From contig NZ_LR027852.1 in assembly GCF_900607235.1 (NCBI RefSeq), positions 468,600 to 532,599 on the forward strand: 64,000 nt of DNA. Reading direction: 5' to 3'. Within the stretch, counting starts at the first letter, position 1, and each line of letters begins with the position of its first letter. Origin of the DNA: Olivibacter jilunii (lineage in GTDB: Bacteria; Bacteroidota; Bacteroidia; Sphingobacteriales; Sphingobacteriaceae). The notes under the pieces were generated by a model. The model searched no databases. It was not told where the DNA came from and saw only the letters and a program-made list of their open reading frames with translations. Below, piece after piece: positions 28,079 to 36,001 of this stretch. The translations under genes and the position numbers were made by a program.

Positions 28079-28111
28079 TGTTAACAATTAAAGGTCAATA
28101 AACTGAATATT

Positions 28112-28681
28112 ATGCCGGAAACAAATTACAATATGGATATGGCGTTCTTTGTAGATATGCAACGCTGTATTGGCTGCCATGCTTGCGAAATGGCTTGTGC
28201 AGAATGTGAAACCAACGGACAGGAGAGTATGATTCATGTCAATTACGTCGATCGAGCAGTAAGTGTACAGACCACGGTGCAGGTTTGCATGCACTGTGAA
28301 AATCCAGCCTGCGCTAATGTTTGTCCAGCGGATGCCATTCATCAAGATGACTTTGGCGTTGTTCATTCGGCAAATACCCCAAGGTGTATCGGATGCTCGA
28401 ATTGTGTACTGGCCTGTCCCTTCGGTGTTCCCAAAAAGATGGAGGAGGCTGAGTTAATGATGAAATGTAACATGTGTTATGATCGAACCAGTGCAGGTAA
28501 AAAGCCGATGTGTGCAACAGTTTGTCCTAGTCAAGCACTTTTCTATGGCACACGAGAAGAGATTGAACGGATGAGACCTAATAGTGTACCGGTGAACTCC
28601 TTTAAATTTGGAAATCAAGAAGTAACCACAAAGGTGTTCGTGATGATGCCGAAAGGAACCACTCAATTGGTAGTTAGTTGA
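28112..28681 (+). CDS. Four-cluster ferredoxin subunit (4Fe-4S dicluster family)
   Basis: A 189-residue electron-transfer subunit of the NrfC/HybA/PsrB family. Four cysteine groups can be read: [37 protein letters not shown] and CNMCYDR...CATVCP, enough for four [4Fe-4S] clusters. It has no signal peptide or membrane segment. It lies 33 bp after the Mo subunit and 10 bp before the Rieske protein, and should relay electrons between the membrane subunit and the Mo centre. Confidence 0.9.
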   Translation: MPETNYNMDMAFFVDMQRCIGCHACEMACAECETNGQESMIHVNYVDRAVSVQTTVQVCMHCENPACANVCPADAIHQDDFGVVHSANTPRCIGCSNCVLACPFGVPKKMEEAELMMKCNMCYDRTSAGKKPMCATVCPSQALFYGTREEIERMRPNSVPVNSFKFGNQEVTTKVFVMMPKGTTQLVVS

Positions 28682-28691
28682 TCAAATAACT

Positions 28692-29210
28692 ATGACGCAA
28701 AAAAACACACTTCATGACTCCGGAAATATGCCCAATTGGAAAAGGGATTTTCCAATTCAACAAAAAAAGGCGACACATGTAAGTCGTCGGGAATTCGCGA
28801 AATTTTTAGCCTTATTTTCGGGCACACTTGCTTTGGCTAATGGCATCATTGTTATACGATCTTTGCTTTTTCCGTCCAAACCCCTGGAAGGTGAGCATTT
28901 AGTTTGCCGGGAAGAAGATGTACCATTGGGGAAAATGTTTCAGTTTGAAATTGAAGGGAGCCGTGTCGTTCCCTATATACTGATTCACTTGGCAGAGGGT
29001 GAGTGGAGAGCTTTTGAGCAGAAATGCACCCATCTTACTTGTGCAGTGCGTTATAGAGACGACTTACAGAAGATCGAATGCCCCTGCCATCATGGCTTTT
29101 TCAGTGGTGATACCGGAGAAGTACTGCAAGGGCCGCCACCAAGGCCACTTCCCCAGTTAGAAGTGTTAGTGCGAGACGGAAAGGTGTATGTGAAACAAGA
29201 TGCTAGTTAA
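28692..29210 (+). CDS. Rieske [2Fe-2S] protein with Tat-like N-terminus
   Basis: A 172-residue protein. After ~30 polar residues comes VSRREFAKFLALFSGTLALA, a twin-arginine motif followed by a hydrophobic segment, as in Rieske subunits anchored by an uncleaved Tat signal. The Rieske cluster motifs are CTHLTC (~112) and CPCHHGFF (~130), two Cys and two His ligands. It could pass electrons between the quinone-linked membrane subunit and the ferredoxin or act as an envelope-facing partner. The Tat signal conflicts with a cytoplasmic catalytic subunit. Confidence 0.88.
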   Translation: MTQKNTLHDSGNMPNWKRDFPIQQKKATHVSRREFAKFLALFSGTLALANGIIVIRSLLFPSKPLEGEHLVCREEDVPLGKMFQFEIEGSRVVPYILIHLAEGEWRAFEQKCTHLTCAVRYRDDLQKIECPCHHGFFSGDTGEVLQGPPPRPLPQLEVLVRDGKVYVKQDAS

Positions 29211-29220
29211 TTTAATAAAT

Positions 29221-29490
29221 ATGAGTGATTTTAGAACTTCACAGAACGAGGCGCATCCTAATAAAACGAACACCTTAATGCTAGGGATCATCTTACTATT
29301 GGTTCTTTTTGTAAGCATACAGATTTGGTTTCTATTCGGTGCGCTTAATAATGCGCTTCAAGATAATATCTACTTTGCCATTACCACCTTCGTTGGTTCG
29401 CTTTTGCTGGCCATAGCATCTTTCCTGCTATTGCGTTATTTACCGGATCCGTTGAAGCCGACCGATAGAAAGAAAAATAATAATTCGTAA
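29221..29490 (+). CDS. Small two-helix membrane protein of the oxidoreductase operon (DUF6755-like)
   Basis: An 89-residue protein with two hydrophobic segments (TLMLGIILLLVLFVSIQIWF and AITTFVGSLLLAIASFLLLR) and polar ends. It resembles the small DUF6755-type proteins found beside Rieske genes in Bacteroidota; the family identity is from memory. The frame is open to an ATG at 29200, inside the Rieske gene, but ATG 29221 just after the Rieske stop is the more natural start. It is probably an accessory or anchoring subunit of the complex. Confidence 0.7.
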   Translation: MSDFRTSQNEAHPNKTNTLMLGIILLLVLFVSIQIWFLFGALNNALQDNIYFAITTFVGSLLLAIASFLLLRYLPDPLKPTDRKKNNNS

Positions 29491-29497
29491 GGAGCCG

Positions 29498-29809
29498 TTA
29501 AACGATGTCGCTTTGTTCCAGATCAAGTAAACGTTTCCATTCCGGGTGCCTTCTTATGAATGCAACTACTGCGGGGCATAGAGCCACTAATTTATAACCA
29601 TATTGCTCTATGTAAGTGAGCGTTTTTTCTATAAGCGCTGAAGAAACGCCCTTTCCTTCCAACGCTGAAGGCACTTCAGTATGTATTAAGTAGATTTTTT
29701 TATTACGCTCCTTGTAGTCAATGAAAGCTGTTTGATTTTCTACAAGAAGTTCAAAGCGACTATTTGCTGTGTTTTTGGCCAGTTTAAGGGGGCTGAATTC
29801 TTCTTTCAT
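29498..29809 (-). CDS. GNAT-like N-acetyltransferase (YjdJ/COG2388 type)
   Basis: A 103-residue small acetyltransferase. The sequence FELLVENQTAFIDYKERNKKIYLIHTEVPSALEGKGVSSALIEKTL holds the acetyl-CoA pyrophosphate loop (EGKGVSSAL) and the following helix; LVALCPAVVAFIRRHPEW is the family's typical C-terminal Cys/His-containing end. Function of this family is uncertain. It converges on the oxidoreductase operon with only 7 bp between stops. Confidence 0.85.
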   Translation of the reverse strand: MKEEFSPLKLAKNTANSRFELLVENQTAFIDYKERNKKIYLIHTEVPSALEGKGVSSALIEKTLTYIEQYGYKLVALCPAVVAFIRRHPEWKRLLDLEQSDIV

Positions 29810-30052
29810 TCGTTTGGGTATTACGTCGTGGACTGATTTTTGGCAAAATAACCTTTTTCCTTTCAGCCCTTGTTTTGCCTACAAATGGGCTTAGCTTCAC
29901 TTAACACCACACCTTTCAACTTCCTAAACAAATCTACAATTTTGGCAATTGTTTTTATAATTATTTTCGCTCTATGGCGATAAATATTACAATCGACTGG
30001 CTTACATTCTGTAGTAAGCTATGCTACGTTCTGTCCCGCAGAAAGCGATTGT
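29810..30052. other. Intergenic region upstream of the chitinase promoter
   Basis: About 240 bases between divergent genes with no coding frame of note. Apart from the promoter at 30053-30083 I see no clear repeat or binding site. Confidence 0.4.
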
Positions 30053-30083
30053 TTTGGAATGCGGCGCATTTTACCTAAGTTTG
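30053..30083 (+). promoter_or_regulatory. Consensus Bacteroidota promoter of the chitinase operon
   Basis: TTTG at 30053-30056, then 19 bases, then TAAGTTTG at 30076-30083: full agreement with TTTG-N19-TAnnTTTG. It places the transcript start near 30089-30091, excluding an in-frame TTG at 30089 and supporting ATG 30110. Confidence 0.8.
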
Positions 30084-30109
30084 TTTGATTGACTCTTAAA
30101 ACCATTTGC

Positions 30110-31198
30110 ATGTACAAAGGATTACTCATTGCGTTGGTATCTCTTATATCACTTACCAACTTATCTGCTCAACAGCGTAGAGATTTCTCGGTTATCGCTT
30201 ATTATACGGGGAATGATAAACAAATAGATCAGTTTGAGATCAACAAACTAAGTCATATTATTTTCAGCTTTTGTCATCTTAAAGACGGAGAATTGCATGT
30301 GGATAATGCAAAGGACTCTACCACGATTCAGTATCTCGTTTCTTTAAAGAAAAATCACCCTAAACTGAAAATAATGTTGTCTTTAGGGGGGTGGGGCGGC
30401 TGTGAACCGTGCTCGGAAGCTTTTTCCACGTCAAATGGGCGAACGAAATTTGCTCGTTCCGTAAAGAAAGTGAATGACTACTTTGATACAGACGGTATTG
30501 ATCTTGATTGGGAGTATCCAACCATTGAAGGGCATCCCGGCCATTTATATCAAGCACAGGACAAACAAAATTTTACCGCTTTGATTCAAGAACTGCGGCA
30601 AGTATTGGGTAGCGCCAACGAATTAAGTTTTGCTGCAGGAGGTTTTCAAAAATACTTAGATGAGTCGGTAGAATGGGAAAAAATTATGCCACTGGTTGAT
30701 CGGGTGAATATTATGAGCTACGATTTAGTAAATGGTTATGCAACTGTTACAGGACATCATACACCTATCTTTAGCACGCACGACAAGGAAGAATCAACCG
30801 ATAGGGCCGTACAATTCTTATTGAAGAAAGGTATTCCAGCTAATAAATTGGTAATCGGAGCGGCTTTCTATACGCGTGTTTGGGAGCATGTTAATGATGT
30901 AAACAATGGACTATACCAAGCTGGAAAACATAGGAGTGGTTATGATTTTAAATCGTACGCCACGAATTTAACTACTCAGAATGGATGGGCCTATTTTTGG
31001 GATGAGAAAGCACAGGCTCCTTATTGGTATAATAAAAAACAAAAGCTATTTGCCACCGGTGATAACCTTACTTCTGTAAAAGCTAAAACCAAATACGCTT
31101 TGGACAATAAATTGGGAGGAATCATGTTTTGGGAGCTTACTTTGGATACCTTTAACGACGGCATGTTAAATGCAATCGATCAGGTCGTAAAACAATGA
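30110..31198 (+). CDS. Secreted GH18 chitinase/endo-glycosidase
   Basis: A 362-residue exported glycoside hydrolase family 18 enzyme. Signal peptide MYKGLLIALVSLISLTNLSAQ; SHIIFSF and LKIMLSLGGWGG are conserved barrel strands, and the catalytic motif FDTDGIDLDWEYP (DxxDxDxE) is intact, followed by VDRVNIMSYDL and the C-terminal GGIMFWELTLD. It should cleave chitin or related N-acetylglucosamine polymers by substrate-assisted catalysis. No carbohydrate-binding module is attached. Its stop overlaps the next gene's start (ATGA), so it is co-translated with a HipA-like kinase gene, an odd pairing. Confidence 0.9.
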   Translation: MYKGLLIALVSLISLTNLSAQQRRDFSVIAYYTGNDKQIDQFEINKLSHIIFSFCHLKDGELHVDNAKDSTTIQYLVSLKKNHPKLKIMLSLGGWGGCEPCSEAFSTSNGRTKFARSVKKVNDYFDTDGIDLDWEYPTIEGHPGHLYQAQDKQNFTALIQELRQVLGSANELSFAAGGFQKYLDESVEWEKIMPLVDRVNIMSYDLVNGYATVTGHHTPIFSTHDKEESTDRAVQFLLKKGIPANKLVIGAAFYTRVWEHVNDVNNGLYQAGKHRSGYDFKSYATNLTTQNGWAYFWDEKAQAPYWYNKKQKLFATGDNLTSVKAKTKYALDNKLGGIMFWELTLDTFNDGMLNAIDQVVKQ

Positions 31199-31986
31199 AG
31201 AAACTGCAATTGAGAAATGTCGATGTGGTTCGCTATGTAACGCCCTTAAGAGAGGGGGGCTCTATGCCTGCAATTGTAGAAGCGGATGACGATTTTTTAT
31301 ATGTATTGAAATTTAGGGGTGCCGGTCAAGGGACAAGAGCTTTAATAGCAGAACTGATTGGAAGCGAAATAGCCCGCGTACTTGGTTTGAAAGTTCCGGA
31401 ATTGGTATTTGCCCATTTGGAAGCTGATTTTGGCCGCCTGGAACCAGATGAAGAAATTCAGGATTTGTTGAAATTTAGTGTAGGATTAAACCTCGGTGTG
31501 CATTATTTGTCCGGTGCTATTACCTTTGATCCGGTGATTAATACAGTAGATCCCTTGTTAGCTTCAAAAATTGTTTGGCTGGATGCTTTGTTGATGAATG
31601 TTGACCGGACTGCTAAAAATACGAATATGCTCATGTGGCATAAAGAACTATGGCTGATTGATCAGGGGGCTTCTTTATATTTCCATCATAGTTGGCATAA
31701 CTGGAAGGAGCAAGCGCTAAAACCTTTCGTTCAGATTAAAGATCATGTATTGTTAAGACAGGCGACGCAGTTAAATGATGTTGATCGTTTTGCGAAGGAA
31801 TTGTTGAATGAGGATTTTATACAAGAAATCGTATCGCTGATTCCAGACGACTGGTTAGGAAATGAGCCGAATTTCCAATCAACTGCAGAGCATCGTCAAG
31901 CTTATGCTTACTTTTTGAATGCACGGATAGCAAATTCTGAAATTTTTATCAATGAAGCTAATGAAGCAAGAGCGGCACGTGTTTGA
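31195..31986 (+). CDS. HipA-like kinase-fold protein
   Basis: A 263-residue protein with a compact HipA/PI3K-like kinase core and without HipA's N-subdomain (usual HipA is about 440 residues). Readable residues are Lys39 in YVLKFRG, Glu53, the catalytic loop LMNVDRTAKNTN (Asp137, Asn142/144) and LIDQGAS with metal-binding Asp156, so activity seems retained. The next gene encodes a DUF3037 protein overlapping by 35 bases, a pairing I know as common for these HipA-like proteins. Whether the pair is a toxin-antitoxin system is unknown. Confidence 0.8.
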   Translation: MKKLQLRNVDVVRYVTPLREGGSMPAIVEADDDFLYVLKFRGAGQGTRALIAELIGSEIARVLGLKVPELVFAHLEADFGRLEPDEEIQDLLKFSVGLNLGVHYLSGAITFDPVINTVDPLLASKIVWLDALLMNVDRTAKNTNMLMWHKELWLIDQGASLYFHHSWHNWKEQALKPFVQIKDHVLLRQATQLNDVDRFAKELLNEDFIQEIVSLIPDDWLGNEPNFQSTAEHRQAYAYFLNARIANSEIFINEANEARAARV

Positions 31987-32347
31987 GTATGCGGTGATAC
32001 GCTTGGTGCCACGCGTAGAGCGCGAGGAGTTTCTGAATATTGGTGTAGTTCTCTATTGTGCTAAACATAAATTCTTGGAAATGCGGTATCATGTGGAAAT
32101 TGAAAAGTGGTACATGATGGATAAACAGGTGGAAGTTGATGAGGTTATTGCTCATCTAAAATCTTTTAAGGAAATATGTATGGGTGGGCAAGCCGGAGGT
32201 ACGATCGGTCGATTGGATCGACCCGATCGATTCAGATGGTTGACAGCCACTCGAAGTACCATTTTACAAACCTCAAAGGTTCACTTAGGTTTATGTGAAG
32301 ATCCCGAAGCCACGTTGAGCCAGCTATTTGAGCAATTAGTACTTTAA
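31952..32347 (+). CDS. DUF3037 family protein
   Basis: A 131-residue cytoplasmic protein. FEYAVIRLVPRVEREEFLNIGVVLYC is the conserved opening of the DUF3037 family, of unknown function; the SRLF-like C-terminus (LSQLFEQLVL) is also typical. It overlaps the HipA-like gene by 35 bases in another frame, so they are surely co-transcribed and likely work together. A start at ATG 31961 (MKQERHV) is nearly as good. Confidence 0.85.
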   Translation: MKLMKQERHVFEYAVIRLVPRVEREEFLNIGVVLYCAKHKFLEMRYHVEIEKWYMMDKQVEVDEVIAHLKSFKEICMGGQAGGTIGRLDRPDRFRWLTATRSTILQTSKVHLGLCEDPEATLSQLFEQLVL

Positions 32348-32384
32348 ATGCAACTGCATCTTTTTATAAGAGTTGCTAAAAATG

Positions 32385-32392
32385 TACCTTTG
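32385..32392 (+). promoter_or_regulatory. Predicted -7 element of the SulP leader transcript
   Basis: TACCTTTG fits TAnnTTTG; the leader-peptide ATG begins only six bases later, so translation may start at or near the first base of the transcript. The -33 position carries TTTT rather than TTTG. Confidence 0.6.
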
Positions 32393-32397
32393 TCATC

Positions 32398-32436
32398 ATG
32401 ATCAGAATCACAAACAGCCTTATTACACCACCTTGA
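32398..32436 (+). CDS. Leader peptide MIRITNSLITPP upstream of the SulP permease
   Basis: A 12-codon frame, ATG at 32398 and TGA at 32434-32436, begins about at the predicted transcript start and ends Pro-Pro-stop, a combination known to slow translation termination. It is followed by hairpins (CTTTAG/CTAAAG at 32444-32459; GCTTTCTT/AAGAAAGC at 32469-32486), and its codons CACCA (32426-32430) can pair with TGGTG (32465-32469). These features fit a regulatory, ribosome-stalling leader peptide. It is not recognised as a named family. Confidence 0.45.
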   Translation: MIRITNSLITPP

Positions 32437-32534
32437 TTCACTTCTTTAGGCTTCTAAAGGTATATGGTGCTTTCTTTTAAGAAAGCATAAGCTTCAATTC
32501 ATATAATTTGTGATTTTTTCTTTTTAATTTCCTT
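32437..32534 (+). promoter_or_regulatory. Structured leader of the SulP gene
   Basis: Ninety-eight bases from the leader-peptide stop to the permease ATG hold two perfect hairpins (32444-32459 and 32469-32486) and a T-rich stretch (32508-32525). TGGTG at 32465-32469 can instead pair with CACCA inside the leader peptide, giving alternative folds. Likely controls expression by attenuation or translation; mechanism inferred. Confidence 0.45.
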
Positions 32535-34067
32535 ATGTTCTTACGCTTATTCGATTTTAACCAAAAGGTTAACTATAAAAATGAAATATTGGCAGGTTTA
32601 ACCGTTGCCATGACGATGATTCCCGAGTCGCTTTCTTTCGCTATTCTAGCTGGTTTTTCGCCATTAACGGGATTGTACGCGGCTTTTATTATGGGGTTTG
32701 TGACTGCTATTTTTGGGGGGAGACCCGGAATGGTATCGGGAGGAGCCGGTGCGACCGTGGTTGTATTAATCGCCCTGATGCAATCGCATGGTATGGAATA
32801 TGTCTTTGCTGCGGTCGCGTTGGCAGGCGTACTGCAATTATTAGTGGGTGTTTTTAGGTTAGGGAAGTTTATACGTCTGGTGCCGCAACCGGTTATGTAT
32901 GGATTTGTAAATGGCTTGGCCGTTATCATTTTTTTGGCACAGCTGGAGCAATTCAAAATAGGTGCGGGTGAAGAAAGTGCTTGGCTCGGTGGAACCGAGT
33001 TATATATTATGCTTGGATTGGTGCTACTTACCATTGCCATTGTTTGGCTCTTGCCTAAATTAACAAAGGCTGTTCCTGCATCCTTGGTTGCGATTATCGT
33101 CGTATATCTGTTGGTGTTAGGTCTTCAGATAGATACGAAAACAGTGAAGGATATCGCTTCTATCAGCGGCGGATTCCCTCCATTTCATATCCCTGCCGTG
33201 CCCATAAATTTGGAGACATTAAAAATAATCTTTCCCTACTCGTTGGTGATGGCAGGTGTTGGACTTATCGAGACCTTGCTTACTTTGAATGTGGTTGATG
33301 AAATTGTCGGAAACAGAGGGAAAGGGAATAAGGAAAGCGTCGCACAAGGTACTGCCAATGTTCTGAATGGGTTCTTCTCGGGTATGGGTGGCTGTGCAAT
33401 GATTGCCCAAACCTTCGTTAATCTTTCTGCGGGTTCCCGAGCTCGCCTGTCGGGTATTATTGCATCACTTACTATTCTTGTAGTCGTCCTTTTTGGTGCC
33501 CCTGTTATCGAACGTGTACCCATGGCTGCTCTTGTGGGCGTGATGATGATGGTAGCCATCGGAACCTTTGAATGGGTAAGCCTGCGAATAGTGAATAAAA
33601 TGCCGAAATCGGATATCCTGATAGGCGTATTAGTGGCTATAATTACCGTGGTACTTCACAATTTGGCTTTGGCGGTTTTAGTGGGCGTTATTATAGCTGC
33701 GTTGGTATTTGCTTGGGAAAGTGCTAAACGTATTCGGGCAAGAAAATATGTAGACGAGCAGGGGGTGAAACACTATGAATTGTATGGTCCCTTATTCTTC
33801 GGTTCTACCATGGCCTTTATGGAGAAATTCGATATAAGTAACGACCCTAAAGAAGTGATCATTGATTTTCGGGAAAGTCGCGTAGCAGATATGTCGGGTA
33901 TTAATGCGCTTAATAAATTGACAGAAAAGTATAAGCTGGCAGGAAAGACGCTGCATCTTAAGCATTTGAGCGAAGATTGCAGAATGCTTTTAAAAAACGC
34001 AGCCGATGTAATTGAAGTCAATATTCTGGAAGATCCTACATACCGCGTGCCCTCTGATCAATTTTAG
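32535..34067 (+). CDS. SulP-family anion permease with STAS domain
   Basis: A 510-residue membrane transporter. The N-terminal ~380 residues contain the SulP/SLC26 core (EILAGLTVAMTMIPESLSFAILAGFSPLTGLYAAF is the family signature region) with about 12-14 helices; the C-terminal ~100 residues are a STAS domain (EVIIDFRESRVADMSGINALNKL). It imports an anion such as sulfate or bicarbonate; the sequence does not tell which. Expression is probably regulated through the leader upstream. Confidence 0.88.
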   Translation: MFLRLFDFNQKVNYKNEILAGLTVAMTMIPESLSFAILAGFSPLTGLYAAFIMGFVTAIFGGRPGMVSGGAGATVVVLIALMQSHGMEYVFAAVALAGVLQLLVGVFRLGKFIRLVPQPVMYGFVNGLAVIIFLAQLEQFKIGAGEESAWLGGTELYIMLGLVLLTIAIVWLLPKLTKAVPASLVAIIVVYLLVLGLQIDTKTVKDIASISGGFPPFHIPAVPINLETLKIIFPYSLVMAGVGLIETLLTLNVVDEIVGNRGKGNKESVAQGTANVLNGFFSGMGGCAMIAQTFVNLSAGSRARLSGIIASLTILVVVLFGAPVIERVPMAALVGVMMMVAIGTFEWVSLRIVNKMPKSDILIGVLVAIITVVLHNLALAVLVGVIIAALVFAWESAKRIRARKYVDEQGVKHYELYGPLFFGSTMAFMEKFDISNDPKEVIIDFRESRVADMSGINALNKLTEKYKLAGKTLHLKHLSEDCRMLLKNAADVIEVNILEDPTYRVPSDQF

Positions 34068-34106
34068 CTATACGAAAGTAAAACAAGAGCCGATAAAGAA
34101 ACCAAA

Positions 34107-34145
34107 AGCGAACAGCACTGGTGGTGGTTTGCCAGCCTGTTCGTT
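34107..34145. terminator. Bidirectional terminator between SulP and SDR genes
   Basis: AGCGAACAG (34107-34115) pairs with CTGTTCGTT (34137-34145), with an inner CTGG/CCAG stem (34118-34121, 34132-34135). It lies between convergent genes, 40 bp from the SulP stop. Confidence 0.7.
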
Positions 34146-34171
34146 AGCTATTTTGTAACCGATAGTTCGTG

Positions 34172-34957
34172 TTATAATGAAGGTGTTCGGCCTCCATCGA
34201 CGGGTATATTAATTCCGGTTATATAGGAGGCTGCCGGAGAAGCAAGGAAAGCAATCGCGTGGGCAACCTCTTCGGCCACACCAAACCTCTTCATCGGAAT
34301 ATTTTTTAGCATCTCTTCTTCTACCTCTAAGGCAGTCTTTTGTTCTACCTTCGCACTTTCTTTTATAAGACTTGATAATCTCGCGGTTCTAGTGGCTCCC
34401 GGCAGCACGTTGTTTACCGTGATATTAAACATACCCAATTCATTCGACAAAGTTTTTGCCCAAGAAGCAACGGCTGCGCGAATGGTATTGGAAACACCTA
34501 AATTAGCAAGCGGTGCTTTAACTGAAGTGGAAATAATATTGATAATACGCCCATATTCTGTGCGCTTCATGCCTGGAACCACAGCTTGTGTTATGAGCTG
34601 GTTACAGAGGACATGCCTGTTGAATGCATCGCGAAAGTTCATTGAAGACGCCTTCAGAAGTGGGCCGGGGGGTGGCCCGCCACTATTATTAACTAGGATA
34701 TTTATGTTAACTTCTTCTGTGAGACGGTCGACGGCAATTTCCACTTCTTCCAATTTGTTGAAGTCAGCCACGGCATAGCGATGTTGTTGACCGGGCTCGA
34801 TTTGAAGACTCGTTAATGCGGTCTTTAATTTGACTTCATTTCTTGCAAAGAGAATGCAGCTGGCTCCCAAGCGGGCCAGAACCTGCGCTGTAGATAGGCC
34901 TATACCGTCACTACTGCCACAAATTAAAGCAGTTTTACCTTTCAACGAAATATCCAT
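34172..34957 (-). CDS. Atypical short-chain dehydrogenase/reductase-like protein
   Basis: A 261-residue Rossmann-fold protein. The cofactor loop GSSDGIGLS (14-22) and NNSGG (~90) are recognisable, but the catalytic Tyr-x3-Lys is missing: at the expected positions are Ser156 and Arg160 (VSNTIRAAV), although Ser143 is retained. It fits the BKR-like SDR subgroup that lacks a normal catalytic tetrad. The C-terminal GINIPVDGGRTPS is typical of FabG-like SDRs. It is 11 bp downstream of a UspA gene, so probably co-transcribed; the reaction is unknown. Confidence 0.82.
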   Translation of the reverse strand: MDISLKGKTALICGSSDGIGLSTAQVLARLGASCILFARNEVKLKTALTSLQIEPGQQHRYAVADFNKLEEVEIAVDRLTEEVNINILVNNSGGPPPGPLLKASSMNFRDAFNRHVLCNQLITQAVVPGMKRTEYGRIINIISTSVKAPLANLGVSNTIRAAVASWAKTLSNELGMFNITVNNVLPGATRTARLSSLIKESAKVEQKTALEVEEEMLKNIPMKRFGVAEEVAHAIAFLASPAASYITGINIPVDGGRTPSL

Positions 34958-34968
34958 AATATCATTAG

Positions 34969-35784
34969 CTAAATTGGGATTGATAGCAGGGGAACATCCA
35001 ATCCGGCTGCCATCATCCTTGTTTTACTCCTATGTACAATCGATGACCAAAAACCATACCGATTGGGTACCATAATTAATAAGTCGGGCTGATAATTTAC
35101 GACCTCATTTCTTATTTCTTTAATGATCGTATTGGAAGCGACGTTTTTATAAAAGTATTGAATCCCGGTCATTTCATCTTTTAAGGGGTCCTTTGTGAAA
35201 GACGGATCTTCTTGTAGTTCCTCTATTTTCTCCTGTACATTAAATACTTCTATTTCCGCATTCCAAGACCGAGCGATATCCTTGATACGTTCCAATATTG
35301 TTTTATGTATGCCACGAACAACATCGCAAGCATATAAAATTCGTTTTACCGGTTTAAAGGTCACACCCTCAGGTACTGCCAGCACAGGAAATTTAAGCTT
35401 TTGAATAACATTAGTTGTCGTATTTCCTAACAGATCCTGCTCAAGCGACCGTTTGGCCATGCCCATGATAACCATTTCGGCATCATATTGCTTCATTAGG
35501 CGTTCTACCTCGTCCTCAACATTCAATAAGCTGGAGTCGACCGCTACTTCAATATCGTATCGTTTGATTAAATCGTTAGCCCTCGTTTCTAACTTAAGCT
35601 TGTTTTTATCGATCATACTTTGCACATTTTCCACAGAAAGGATGGTATTCGAAGCATGCAACGGTAATTTGAAAGCATTGAATAATACAATCTTGGCATC
35701 TATGATACTTGCCCCCGTAGCCGCATATTCAACAGCATTTTCTGCTATGTCTGAAAAGTCAGTAGCAACAATAATTGTTCTCAT
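34969..35784 (-). CDS. Universal stress protein with two UspA domains
   Basis: A 271-residue cytoplasmic protein made of two tandem Usp domains. The first starts MRTIIVATDFSDIAENAVEYAA and ends with the ATP-loop-like VIMGMAKRSLEQDLLGNTTTNV (G-x2-G-x9-G-S/T type); the second begins PVKRILYACD and ends LLIMVPNRYGFWSSIVHRSKT, with a less clear ATP loop. Such tandem proteins respond to stress or starvation in Bacteroidota. It heads a two-gene unit with the SDR-like protein. A near-consensus TAAATTTA lies upstream. Confidence 0.88.
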   Translation of the reverse strand: MRTIIVATDFSDIAENAVEYAATGASIIDAKIVLFNAFKLPLHASNTILSVENVQSMIDKNKLKLETRANDLIKRYDIEVAVDSSLLNVEDEVERLMKQYDAEMVIMGMAKRSLEQDLLGNTTTNVIQKLKFPVLAVPEGVTFKPVKRILYACDVVRGIHKTILERIKDIARSWNAEIEVFNVQEKIEELQEDPSFTKDPLKDEMTGIQYFYKNVASNTIIKEIRNEVVNYQPDLLIMVPNRYGFWSSIVHRSKTRMMAAGLDVPLLSIPI

Positions 35785-35819
35785 ATATTACATTGTTTGA
35801 ATGCTAAATTTACAGTTTA

Positions 35820-35942
35820 AACCGGTTGATGATAAGAATCTGGATGGTATTGTGTATAATATTACTTAGCCATAACAATGTTCTAACATCTAATAGATTT
35901 CTTGTGATCAAAAGTCAATTTTTACCCTTAAAATAACCGGTT
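35820..35942. promoter_or_regulatory. Pair of AACCGGTT palindromes in a divergent promoter region
   Basis: AACCGGTT occurs at 35820-35827 and again at 35935-35942, the latter within the perfect 12-mer ATAACCGGTTAT (35933-35944). Both lie in the 217-bp gap between the divergent universal stress gene and the AraC gene. Two copies of one palindrome suggest operator sites, but the binding protein is unknown. Confidence 0.35.
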
Positions 35943-36001
35943 ATTACCCGTTTTGATCTATCCTTTCTGCTGAACTTTATTCCTGACCAATTAAAAAAAA
36001 C

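Noticed and set aside
32573..33040. 155-codon minus-strand frame opposite the SulP gene
   Set aside because: Low-complexity Asn/Pro/Thr-rich translation typical of the antisense of a membrane protein gene.
34392..34778. 128-codon plus-strand frame opposite the SDR gene
   Set aside because: Antisense shadow of the SDR coding sequence, no domain.
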